This document shows, one piece after another, positions 33,311 through 44,558 of a stretch of DNA of 64,000 nt; positions within the stretch are counted from its first letter, which is position 1; every line of letters starts with the position of its first letter. Made by a program: the position numbers and the translations under genes. The notes beneath the pieces were generated by a model. The model made no database searches. It saw only the letters and a program-made list of their open reading frames with translations, and was not told the DNA's origin. The stretch lies in the NCBI RefSeq assembly GCF_041381155.1, contig NC_091146.1, positions 34,757,328 to 34,821,327 of the forward strand, written 5' to 3'. This stretch comes from Argopecten irradians (taxonomy: Eukaryota > Mollusca > Bivalvia > Pectinida > Pectinidae).

Positions 33311-35492
33311 GTTTATGTATTCTAAATCATGTCTGGGTCCTTGTAGCTAAGTATTTTCAATATTGCTTAGACTGATATATGTATATATATATATGAATAA
33401 TAAAACGTTAGAAGTAGTATTCTTAAAAATATATTTGTTTTAGTATAAAAGCTGAAACAATTGATACTTTTGTTTGTGACCCCCATCCAATATTTACACG
33501 TGACTTAGACATTCAGATGTGGAGATACCTACTGAAGCATGAGCCCGAGTTTCTTCATACATAGACATCGGAATGTCGAAGCCTGGTATCAGGGTCAGTG
33601 GAAACTCGGATAATTTTACAGAAATACATAAAATGTAAAAGCGATGATAACAAGAAAACTGTATTAAATATAATACGACATTCATCTATATATGAAGAAA
33701 CAATCGCCAATGAAATGTTGAACTGGTGTACCTATAAGTCTAAGGGCTTTTGGTTAATAAAAGATTGATTGACAAAAAAAAAAAAAAAAAAAAAGCTATG
33801 AATGTAATTGTTTAATAACGTCCGCCCCGCCCCACCCACTCCTTCATTACTCATTAACAGTCGATGACGTCATTCCAATATGTCTGACAGTGTCTGTCCT
33901 CAATGACGGCGACTACATGTTTACATAATTGTGGTAATGAGATAATATTGTTTGTTTATGTAATCATGGTTATTTTTTGTTGTGATGGGCTATAAACATT
34001 GGAATATTTTTATAAATGGAAGTTGCATGGATTATGTGGTTTTCATAAGTACAACAGGCAATATATTATTTAAGGTATTACGAGAATATCTTATTTCCCC
34101 AAACAAGTATAACTAGAATCTTATTTTCTTAAGATATAAAAATTGAAACATGTATTTTATTTATTAAAATGTTATAAGTTTTATCTTAATTTCTTAAGAT
34201 ATTTTATTTTTTTAACCGCGTAAGATAATATAAGAAAAGATTTATCTTATTTTTCCTAAAAGATTAAAATTGACATCTTAACTGCTTAAGATATTATAAG
34301 AAAAATCATATTTTTATAGGTAATAATAAGAAATATGTTCATAAGAGATAATGCGAAATGTGTGATTAACTTTTATTCGTACGGGATAATTGGCACCATC
34401 TGATTAACGTTTTGATTACGAAGCATATACTTTTTCAGAGTCATTTTCTCGTGAAATTATTGAAATACTACGTAATTGTACATTTAGGTACTGACGGAGC
34501 TCCGTTATTTTTTCCGGATTCTCCGAATTTCCTCATCCACCTAAACTAGAAATGTACTTAAGTGATTCTGGCAGTTAAAAGGACATGTAAACAATCAAAT
34601 CACACCAAACAACGGACATGCTAGTGCTTACAGGTCATAGTTAAATAATGGCTTCTTCAGTCTATTCTGACTGGCCAATTGTGCAGAGATATATTCCGAG
34701 CACATCAAATATTACGCCACTGGTAACAACCTTTATACTCGTGTGTGGCTCAAGGGCGTTGATAATTTACATCTTGTGGTAAACTAAATAATTATATATT
34801 TTAATTAGCTGTGAATCTGCCGTCATTTATCGCAAATTTATTAGAATTGTTTACGAAACTGCGGTCAGTTATTAAAAATGTTTGAATTATTTACGAAACT
34901 GCGGTCAGATATCCACGACGTCCAATCGGATGATAATCACTGCACTTCTATAAACAAACTTTCAGAAAACATTTGTTTTCTCTGTCACTGCTACATTGTT
35001 GAAAATAGTAAAGATCTAGAGTTTGAAATTACGTACGAGTTGAAGCAAACAGTAATTGAAAAAAGGGGAAGGGTTCAAAAGACGGCCCACAAATTAGTAA
35101 TGGAAAGAGTATCTTAATTTCATCAATAATGAGACTCCAGAACATTTAGAATAATTACTGTCGTTAATGTTGAACGTATAGCATTTATTCAGTCAGAAAT
35201 TAAGATGGTAATATCTCTTATACATTTGAGAGAAAAAACTCTGAATAAAGGTGAAATAAGGCGAAATAACCGAGTAGTATCAGATTGTAGCAGTCCTCAT
35301 GAATAAATTCATTCACCCCCGAAGACACATTTAGACTCTTCTAAATAAAGGACAAGGCCAGTCCATTAGAGTTTTCAGAGGTGAATGCGTTAGGAATAGA
35401 GTGTATTTCTTATGTATATTATGACATGCGCAATGCACATGCAAAATGTGCTAGATAGAACTGGGATCCTCTGTATATCTATTGCGTCTTTG
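33311..35492. other. No clear gene; poly-A tract and AAGATA-rich stretch
   Basis: Poly-A at about 33776-33794. About 34080-34330 is rich in AAGATA/TATCTT motifs in both orientations. The 79-codon frame at 34878-35117 (starts MFELFTKLRSDIHDV) has no recognisable family; its first codons are a direct repeat of sequence just upstream (TTTACGAAACTGCGGTCAG at about 34850 and 34890). Confidence 0.45.
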
Positions 35493-35655
35493 CATATTAC
35501 AGAGTTAGCTCCCTTGCGGGCAGGTATCGATTGTTACGTCATTATTTTGTGAGCGCAAATCACGTCGTTTTCTCCGAAAAGTATGACGGTACGCTCGCAA
35601 ACACATGACGTCACAATCAATACCTACCCGCAAGGGAAGATAACTCTGTAATATG
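35493..35655. mobile_element. Palindromic miniature element (family B), copy 1
   Basis: CATATTACAGAGTTAGCTCC is mirrored by GGAAGATAACTCTGTAATATG, and the pairing continues inward (CTTGCGGG, ATTGT.ACGTCA). The right arm holds TGACGTCA. A second copy is at 60816-60989. Similar AAGGGAG.TAACTC pieces occur near 51595 and 61750-61870. Confidence 0.85.
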
Positions 35656-37957
35656 AAAATACCGAATACTCATCAGCTGACAAGGGAGGATGAAAGTACT
35701 TGTTTAATTACTTTAATTAATTACTCCTTGAGACAATAGTCTGACAGATACTTATCTTGTAGTAGAAGACATTTTATTACTGGAAAAATAACGAAATTAC
35801 TGTTGATAAGCAGCCGGGTAAAACATATACGTTGTTTTTTTTACATCAGAAGCATTGCCAATTACGTGAACAAATAGAACAGAAATTTAATGGATGCAAA
35901 ACACAAAGCAGATTTAAGATCTGAAATGGAAACGGAAAACGGAAATCAAAAACACTAGGTGTTTAAAGAAAATGACTGTCAATGTTAACTAAAAACTAAT
36001 TAAAATTAGGAACGTTGGGGCAAAGGAAACAAAATCTGAAAAAAAAAATACGAAATAAGTTGCTCATTACATCTCTCCATGTCTTAATAGAATTGAGAGT
36101 TCAGACAAAGATGATGTCATAGGTGTATTAAGATTAGGATCTGACAACATCCAAATAGGGAGGTAAATTAAAGAGGTCAAGTTTGACATGAAAGTAAGGT
36201 CATAGGTTTAAACGTTGTCCGAAAGCTAGAATGAAATGTATTTTTGTGGATATATTTATTTGCTTTTTTATCTTTTAAATTGCTTTATAATACAGTGCTA
36301 ATAGTCTATATTGAGGAGAAGAATACTTTTCTCTATCTGACCCTCGAACATTTGCAAAACATTCACTTTTAAACTTTCTATTACCCCTTATCGGGCCTCC
36401 GGAACATGTTCTTGTATGTTTGTGGGGGAGTATTCCCGTACCTATATTTAAAACCACAGACGTGACGTCATAAATGAAAAGGTGTATTCCATGAGAAAAC
36501 AACAGACGTTAGCTCATTAATTCATTCTCAACGAGCGGCCAGGTGAGGCATTGTTACGGAATACACGACAGGTAAAATCAAGGTAAGCTAGCTGATAAAT
36601 CTTATTTGATACTATACCTATAAGTATGATGATAATGTAATAGTTATATTACATTATACCGACTTATGCGAGGTACTGCATCCTTGTTTGCAGTAATGAT
36701 AAGTCCTGAACATCACGGATAAGTGCCAAGAGGTCTACATATTATTTTATTTTTGGTTTATTCTGTGTCGACCTTTAAAAGTTGTATTCATGTATGCATA
36801 AAGCTTTTCGCTTGGCGAGATATTGCATCTTATTTTCTAGCATGTGAAAATTCCCTAGATCTGAACAACACGGATTAATTTCAAGAGGAAAAGATGTTGG
36901 CGCTATTTTATTATCGTATAGTTTATGCTGTGTCAAACCTAACAAGTTTCATTACACATGTCATTTGCATGCATGTAGTTTTCGTTTGTCTTCCAAGCTA
37001 TTTTAAGTACACAAATTGAATATAAATGAGAATAACTGGTTAGTCCTGTAAAACAATTTATCGATTGATGATTCACTGAATATCGTGTCGAGACTATTTT
37101 TAGACTATAAAAAAATGTCCGTCCGTTTTTTGTCTATGACTTCATAACCCCAAAAGATATTGAGAATAATGCTTATTATTTAATTCTGATAACTCACTCG
37201 GGTTCTAATTAGGCATACATTTTACTTAATTTTACAATGAAACACTTTGAGTTGTGGCGCAGTGATATTTTATGCAATAGTTCAGTTTTGATAATGTAGT
37301 ATAATTCTTTCGGTTTATGGAAAAATAACCTCAAAGATCTAAACAATAGAAATGAGTGTAACATATGAAATTAAATAATGATTACATATTTTTTTTCTTT
37401 GTTGAGACTTCTTGCCGATGTATAACAATTTAAAAGCTGCTTTGCTTTCGTAATCTGTGTGGCTAATTTATGAATATCAAAAGCGAAATAATAACGAGTT
37501 CACAATGCCAAAATATAGCTGGGATCTAGCCTTTTTTCGATTGGTTAATATTACATTCCATAATAGCCAATCATTATGGCATGCTTGACACAACTTGTGT
37601 TGCTGGATGGAATAAAGTCTTGTAAAAAACGGGTTTCCTCTCCTACGGGTGTAATACTGGCTGGTCTCATTACATTCCATTTACCTCGGACTATAATACA
37701 TGGCTACCCATGCAATACAGCCTTTTGATATCACGGCGTCAACAAAATACTAGTTTCACACTTTTCACTATATTTAACATATTTTCAGAAAAACTTTACT
37801 ATAAAAAATGCAAACAATGGGATTTGGGCCAAAACATATCAAGTAATTTTCAAGTGTGGAAAATACATTTGCGTTTGCTTCAAACTTAAATCTATATTGT
37901 GGGATATCATTTGAAAAATTGTAATAAAACGTCAAGGTATAAAGAAAAATACTCTTA
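35656..37957. other. No clear gene; possible untranslated exon near 36.5 kb
   Basis: About 36450-36581 is non-repetitive and ends AAAATCAAG|GTAAGCTAGC, a good donor, with no coding frame. Otherwise AT-rich noncoding sequence. Confidence 0.35.
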
Positions 37958-38065
37958 CATATGTGGATAGGGATATTCTATCCGAGGGTCACATGTCCAT
38001 TCGAGGGTTTTACAACATTTTGTGACCCTCGGGTAGAATACTTCTAATCATGCTATCCAAATATG
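37958..38065. repeat. Imperfect hairpin element
   Basis: CATATGTGGATAG...GATATTCTATCCGAGGGTCACA is mirrored by TGTGACCCTCGGGTAGAATAC...GCTATCCAAATATG. The inner 21-22 bp stem has one or two mismatches around about 26 bases. Confidence 0.7.
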
Positions 38066-38369
38066 AAAGAATCTTAAAATAGTACATACAACTGTTACAT
38101 TTAAACTCTCAGTACGTAAAACAAACTGAATACAAATTGTGTTGCTGGCTGGAGTCTTCGTGTAAAAGATTGTTTTATATTGCATAAATCTCTGTTTCAT
38201 TTAACAGCTAGTTTTACACAACTGTTCCTATTGGGATTCAGGGGCCGTCAACTGTTCGTATTGTGGTTCAGCATCTGCGAACAGTTCCTATGGCTTCTCA
38301 GCGATGATTACAAATCATGCACTTAATTAATATTTGTTTTCACACTATTTACGTTAGCACGAAACATTT

Positions 38370-38612
38370 TACAGTATAATGTGACCGGGTGGGTGTGTTG
38401 CTTGGTGTCTTCGGCGGCATGCTTCAGGATATAGCACTATAAAAACGGCAACAGTTCCACTATACAGGAAAACACAACATGAATATACTGCAGTCTCCCA
38501 AAACAAGCACCTCCCACAACATACACGCAACACACCGCATACATGGGAGGCCGTCCTTACATGACCATAGCTGTTAATAGGACGTTAATTAATCAAACAA
38601 ACAAACAAATTT
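38370..38612 (+). mobile_element. SINE body and 3' end of mollusc type
   Basis: GTCTTCGGCGGCATGCTTCAG, then CACTATAAAAACGGCAACAG, and then the tail ATAGCTGTTAATAGGACGTT with an (AAAC)n end. The 3' tail resembles that of the SINE at 39643 (GGCTGTTAATAGGACATTA), so the two share an end. Head missing. Confidence 0.65.
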
Positions 38613-39049
38613 TACAGAACATGGACGTTTTATAGATATCTTCTGTGTAGACAAAACTGACACTAGGCGGCAACTATAATATAGATTTTTTTTTGTTTTT
38701 TTTCTCGGTATTTCTGCTTCGATGATACAAAAAAAGGAAAGAAAACTGCTCTATTTCTCCTCTTTCAATGCTTTCTGGATCTGGCTCCATTCATTTTCTG
38801 TAATTTTCTGGGGGTACCCATATAACCTCACCTCTCAATAATTAGCCAAAATAGCATTTTCATAAGGAATCATTTAAAATTTTAATTAAAATAGCAAACA
38901 TGGGTTATGATATCAAGTATTAAAGTTATATGTGCTAAAATTTTGACAGTAATCTATTGGATAATATAAGGTTTGATGAATAATGCTGTAAAAATCATTC
39001 AAGGGCACATATAAAATGTATTGTGTATTATAAATATTAGTAACATCAC
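38613..39049. other. No gene seen
   Basis: AT-rich noncoding sequence. Confidence 0.5.
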
Positions 39050-39510
39050 ATTTTTTTAAACGTTTGTACTGTAAAAGTTTTACAATTTTTACTGTTTTAC
39101 GCTTTATATCTGCAAAAGTCACTTTACAATAACTAATAACAATGTGAAAATGTAAAATGAAATTATGAAATTGTAGACCATAACTTGACATCATGGTCTG
39201 ACCATATGTACTCATTTCAAAGCACTGTTGACGTAAATATAATAATTTGGCAGTACTGCAAAAAATCATTTTGAGCTCCTATTTGACTTTTTATATAATT
39301 AAATATATGAATAATTAAAACTGTTCCATTGTAATCATTCTAATCATCCAAATGTTGGTAAATTTCGATGGTAAACAACATATGAAAAACTCTTCTTGAT
39401 TCGTGAGTATTAAAAAACCGACACAACTTAAATCATTTAAGGGCGTGTTTCTTTGTGAATGAAATATCAGAAGATCCTCTTGATTCGTGAACATGAAAAT
39501 AATGCACATA
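39050..39510. repeat. Dispersed repeat family C, copy 3
   Basis: ATCATGGTCTGACCATATGT and AACTCTTCTTGATTCGTGAG occur in the same order as at 8705 and 9955. A second CTCTTGATTCGTGAACATG follows near 39475. Confidence 0.6.
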
Positions 39511-39642
39511 TAACACTAGAACAGGTTAAATAACATGATATTGGCGTTGTGTAGATACATAGGTTGATTTAATGGAGCAATATATATAAAACAACTATTC
39601 AGTTATTTTGGTATGTTATCTTAAATCATTTCTATCTACATT

Positions 39643-39870
39643 ATGTTGCCGCGGTCAGGCCGAGTGGATAAGATGTCTAGATATATTACCACAAGCCCTC
39701 CACGTCTGGGCCGCGAGTTCGAATCCCATTTGGGGCAGTTGCCAGGTACTGACCGCGCGCGCTGGTCAGTTGTTTTTCTCCGAGTAATCCAGCTTTCCTC
39801 CACGAACAAACCCGGCACGTCATTACATGGCCCTGGCTGTTAATAGGACATTATACTAACCAAACCAAAT
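39643..39870 (+). mobile_element. tRNA-derived SINE, well-preserved copy
   Basis: Head with A-box-like GGCCGAGTGGATAAGATG and B-box GCGAGTTCGAATCCC, body CAGTTGCCAGGTACTGACC, and tail GGCTGTTAATAGGACATTA with a CAAACC end. The head resembles Ser/Leu tRNA in its long A-arm region. It is the source sequence for the tandem monomers at 32.5 and 42.9 kb. Confidence 0.85.
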
Positions 39871-40646
39871 CTACAAAATTATATGAATGCTCTAACCACG
39901 GTAAAAACTACATACCGACAAATATTCCAATTCGACCACACACCAGCAACCATCTCCTCCGCGTGTTTGTCAAACATAGGTCCTGATTTTTTTGAATGTT
40001 TTTATTGAACATACCATCGTGTTTCTATGAACATGATCACTATCTTTGGGATAAAATTTCTAGCTCGCGTGGCTAATGTCATTCGATGTTTACAATGACA
40101 TTAGTAGCTCGTAAATACGTCAGCCAGGTGAGAGATGGCGAACCGCCCATCTCACTCACATACACGCTTGTTTTGACAGATTATAAAATTATGATGTAAT
40201 AAGTATGTTTACGTACAAGTAAATCATATTCACGACCCGGATGACGATTTTTGTATAGTATTCGTAATTTGATAATTTTGTTGATTTTCGACCATATTCA
40301 TTATGGTCAGAAATGACACATAATTTTAATGAATTCGCCCAATGTGTTAACCTATAGTCGTTTTGACATCACATATGTGCTTAGAACGTTTAATTATATT
40401 ATCCAGTTGGTTACATCATACACATGTAAAACCTTGTTTCTCTTTCGTGTAATTTTCTGAAATATGCACAGGCGTTGTGATGGATAATTTTAACACCGTC
40501 TTATACCTACCTCTGTCATGCCGGTACCTTTGTATTGAAATGAGTCCATACGGTCAGACAATGAAGCTAACGTTGTGGTTTATCATTAGTCATTGTTACA
40601 TTGGTTGAAATTGTAAAGTGGCTTATACAAGTATGTTTTCATCTAC
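39871..40646. other. No gene seen
   Basis: AT-rich noncoding sequence. About 40540-40585 is an inverted piece of repeat family C (CATACGGTCAGACAATGAAGC). Confidence 0.5.
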
Positions 40647-40647
40647 G

Positions 40648-41335
40648 GCCCGGTCCCACTAAAGAGCGTATTAGTAACGGATGAATCTAGTTTACAAATT
40701 TCGACCGTTCGTTGTCATCCGCGACAAAACTGGCTAAAAATAACAAATTGTCAAGCATAAATAACGGATATATGTTAATAACGTATTGCAAATTTATGAC
40801 AGACTGGAAATAATAGACAGATATGTCGATTTCTGCCATATTAATACAGAAGTTTTGGTTTACGCTATTTGTTACAATTTCGCAAATTAAATTGTTCTCA
40901 AATAAAATGCAAAACAGACGTTACATAAACGCTTTATTCATTCGCTACAAATTACTTTAATTCGTGATGTCAACGTAATAGGTACGTTAAATATTCGTTT
41001 TACATATTATTCCAGTTCGCTTTACGCCGCAAAACCCTATCAGTTGAGGATACTAACGAATATCAGCGGTTATGAAGCGCATAAAATAAGCATGCATTGA
41101 GTATATATTGGTACGAATAGCGCATCTAATGCGAATAATTTCCGCAATCAATATTTTGTGTAGTTCAAACATCCGGGAATGGAAACGCATGCCTATGCGG
41201 ATAATTGCGGATGTGTGCGGATGTTGGGCGACAGATACAAGTACGATTTACGAATTTTGCGTATGTTCAGCGAATATCAGCCAATTTTGTGCGCAATGCA
41301 TTTGCAAATCTTTCTAAACACCAGTGGGACCGGGC
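40648..41335. mobile_element. 688-bp inverted-repeat element with GCCCGGTCCCACT ends
   Basis: The left end GCCCGGTCCCACT (40648-40660) is exactly inverted at 41323-41335. The interior is rich in GCGGAT/ATTCGC-type short words and has no transposase frame. No target duplication is visible. Superfamily uncertain. Confidence 0.7.
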
Positions 41336-41340
41336 TTTTA

Positions 41341-42734
41341 ATAATACGCGTACATAAGGCTTAAAAAAACAAGAACTTTTATATTGCATACATTATGTGT
41401 CCTAGCTAATGTTTATAGTGCATCATACCTGCTTGTCTGTCCTTTTAAATGATTTTCACAGCTTAAAAATTTTCGCCCAATTATGGCGCATATAACTTTG
41501 ACAAAATTTAAACACACCGAATAAATGAATGCCTTCTTCTAAAAATAAACTATTACTATTGCATTCATACGCGATAATTATATTGTTCACGCGCAATAGT
41601 AATGCATTCGCATGCAAAAGTACTGTGCTCGCACGCAATATTTATTTGCTTTTTTATTTTTTTTTATTTATATTTCCATATCCTTTCCAATGAACCAAAA
41701 AAACAATTAATAGTGTACAATCATTTCATATAAGATTTCATGAAAGAGCTCAAGAAGTTTTTTTTTCGAACCTTTGTGAAAGCTAATGATACATTACAGA
41801 TTAAATTATTTAGATTATGCACGCACATGTATGTTGTGAAATTAAAGTGGAAAATTTGCTTTTTGATCTTGTTGTTCCATATTGTTTGATTTAATTTCAT
41901 TTGTTTTTACTATTCTATTATATCAAATATTAATTTTCTTTTAATTTGAAAATTAAAGTTAATATCATATAATTACATTTTTTTTTAATAATTCTTGTTA
42001 TTAAAAAGACATAAAACATAAATAAACAAACGTTTGACTCGTGTCCAACTCATTTAAATGTTTATAATTATGTATAAAGATGTATCAAACTGTAATTGTT
42101 TATGTAAAAAGCATAGATTTTGTTGACGACTTATGTTTTGGCGTAAATAGAGTTTTTGGCGTCTCCCTGACGTCTGTTATGTTTTAATAAGCTAGTAGGG
42201 TGTTGTCTCCGACTAAATTTGTGATAAATTCTTCTTTAAATACTTATCATCACATTTATTACACCGTTACAGAATGTGCAACGTTCACACTGGTGATGCA
42301 TGTAACTAAATACCACAGGGGTTCGGCGCAAATTTCACATCGTTGGTCCATGTAACATACCAACAATATATTAATATCGGTAGTAAATCACGACTATGTA
42401 TCAAGAACCTGTGCCCCGTGTGAATATTTCATATTTCCGGGAGATGTTAAACTATTTACGTAATTAATTATTACATTCAACAGCAAAGAGGAAAAATTAA
42501 CATTTTACATATGAAAATTATTTTCGCACTATGAGACTTAGCTAAATAAAATTTTTATACACATATTTTAATAAAAGACAAACAGAATGTGTTATTTTAA
42601 CAAAGCTTACGAGATAATCCTCATGCATTTTACATTATGCAACCAGAGTGACATTCCAACCAAATTGTTGACGGATATTTCTCACCGAAGTCCGGTGAGG
42701 ATTTTACTTCTTACTCTGGCCTGCCTTTGTGGGT
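41341..42734. other. No gene seen
   Basis: AT-rich noncoding sequence upstream of the gene 2 promoter candidate. Confidence 0.45.
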
Positions 42735-42768
42735 TATAAACTTGGGTGTGGTCCACAAGCAGTCAGTA
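42735..42768 (+). promoter_or_regulatory. Candidate core promoter of gene 2 (TATA + initiator)
   Basis: TATAAA at 42735-42740 is followed 30 bases later by an initiator-like TCAGTA (A at 42765), the classical animal spacing. The first coding exon of gene 2 begins 1.35 kb downstream, so an untranslated first exon and an intron holding the SINE-head array would be needed. Inference only. Confidence 0.35.
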
Positions 42769-42929
42769 GTTGCACAACAGTGTGCATCAATTTATCATTT
42801 TTGGTGTTGCATAAAGTGATTTAACATTCAGTGGATGTGTTTACCTGTGACTTTTACTGGACATTTATATGTATACATGTGTAGTTATTACATTTCTGTT
42901 TTAGCTGAGATAGCCGAGTCATCAAACCG

Positions 42930-43700
42930 TCCGACATTCTACAATGTATTCTACGTATCTTGGCCATGGTGGCTGAGTAGTAAAAGTGTCTGAAATTCTA
43001 TCACTTGCCTTCCACTTCTGTGTCTTGATGACTGAGTGGTTAAGGCGTCTGACATTCTAGGTCACTAGCCCTCCACTTCTGGGTCACAGTGGCTGAGTGG
43101 TTAAGGTGTCAGACATTCTACCTCTAGCCCTTCACCTCTTGGTCACAGTGACTGAATGGTTAAGGCGTCTGACATTCTATGTCACTAGCCCTCCACCTCT
43201 AGGTCACAGTAATATGACTGAGTGGTTAAGGTGTCTAACATAGCCCTCCACCTCTTGGTCACTACCTCTAGGTGTCTGACATTCTCCAGCCCTCCACCTC
43301 TGGGTCACAGTGGCTGAGTGGTTAAGGCGTCTAAAATTCTACCACTAGCGGTTCACCTGATAGTAGATGCACATCGAATGTGTTTTATATTTTACCACAA
43401 ATCCCCCTATGGATTACGATAGCAAAGTGGTTAAAGTGTATGACATTCCAGCACAGCTCTCGATATCCAGGCAGAGGTAACAGAGAAATTATTGTATTAT
43501 ATTACTTTCTTCCACCTCATGTTACGATGGTCATTTTTTTAATGTCCATTAGACCTTTAGGTTTGCGTTGGAGAGTCATTAGCCTGTCTTAAAAGTCGGC
43601 AACAACTCCAGGACTAGCGGTGGCTAAGTCATAAAGGCTATAACAATTCTACCACTTGCCCAACAGGTCTGGGCGGTGGTGGATGAGCAAGATGGCAGAC
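42930..43700 (+). repeat. Second tandem array of SINE-head monomers
   Basis: Units such as CAGTGGCTGAGTGGTTAAGG, GTGTCAGACATTCTACC, and TAGCCCTTCACCTCTTGG recur at about 42972, 43031, 43096, 43157, 43218 and 43320, with decayed units to about 43690. It is the same monomer as the 32.5-kb array but with longer, less regular spacing (60-67 bp and more). Confidence 0.8.
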
Positions 43701-44112
43701 AATGTCAAATATCGGCCTCTGCTTTCTCCATTTCTTGGCCACGTCTTTGTATCATTAGACTAATTCTCCCCAATTAGAATTGCAAAGCATGAACCAAAAG
43801 TGTTAATAGTGCCAATCACAATGCTAACTAATGGATTTGCGACCAGCCAATTCGTCCTTTGATAGTGGACCGAATTTTCTGTTCTTCTCGGCGATTGTTT
43901 CGTTGAGATAGCACTTAAAAGTAATAATCACGAGGTCGAGCAATCACAATGTGCAAGCTCAAACATATTTTACGGTATTCTTAAAACGCGAACGTGTCGC
44001 AAAAGCTGCATATCCTCACACGCTAATCTGCAGTATGAGCACTTTAAATGAGACTCTTCACGGATACATTTTTTGTTGTTGTTGTAATGACAGTGTCCTT
44101 TGCTTGTTACAG

Positions 44113-44558
44113 ATCATGGAAAATTTACCGGAAGATTCCATAGCTTCGATCATCGAACAGACGATCGTCGAGGAAACTGTAACAGGAGTAATCAAAATAT
44201 TTAACATCACTGACGATGATTCGGACTTTACGACGATACCACCTCTGACACAAAGTGATTTATCGGAACCTCAAATAAACCGGACGGTAGTGCAATTAAC
44301 AACCGGAAGTACCACACTAACAAATTTCTCGGATACGTTAGAAACATTTCCGGTTTTAGATAGAACTGAATCAGGTCCGTTTTCGATACAGGATCAAGTG
44401 ATTATGGGGGCGGCAATTACGGTTGGACTCTTAGCTATATTAGCTGTGGTGCTTCGATTTACTATGCCTATCTTCAGAGTCCGACGAAAAGCGAAGAAAC
44501 ACACGACGGAAATCCAAGCTCAAGAGCTCTATGACGAGAAGACGATGGGAGACGGCAG
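44113..44558 (+). CDS. Gene 2 exon with ectodomain and transmembrane helix
   Basis: Starts IMENLPEDSIASIIEQTIV, carries the Thr-rich glycosylated ectodomain (residues about 30-92) and the helix at about residues 96-120, and ends in GDG with donor GGCAG|GTAGGT. Confidence 0.85.
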
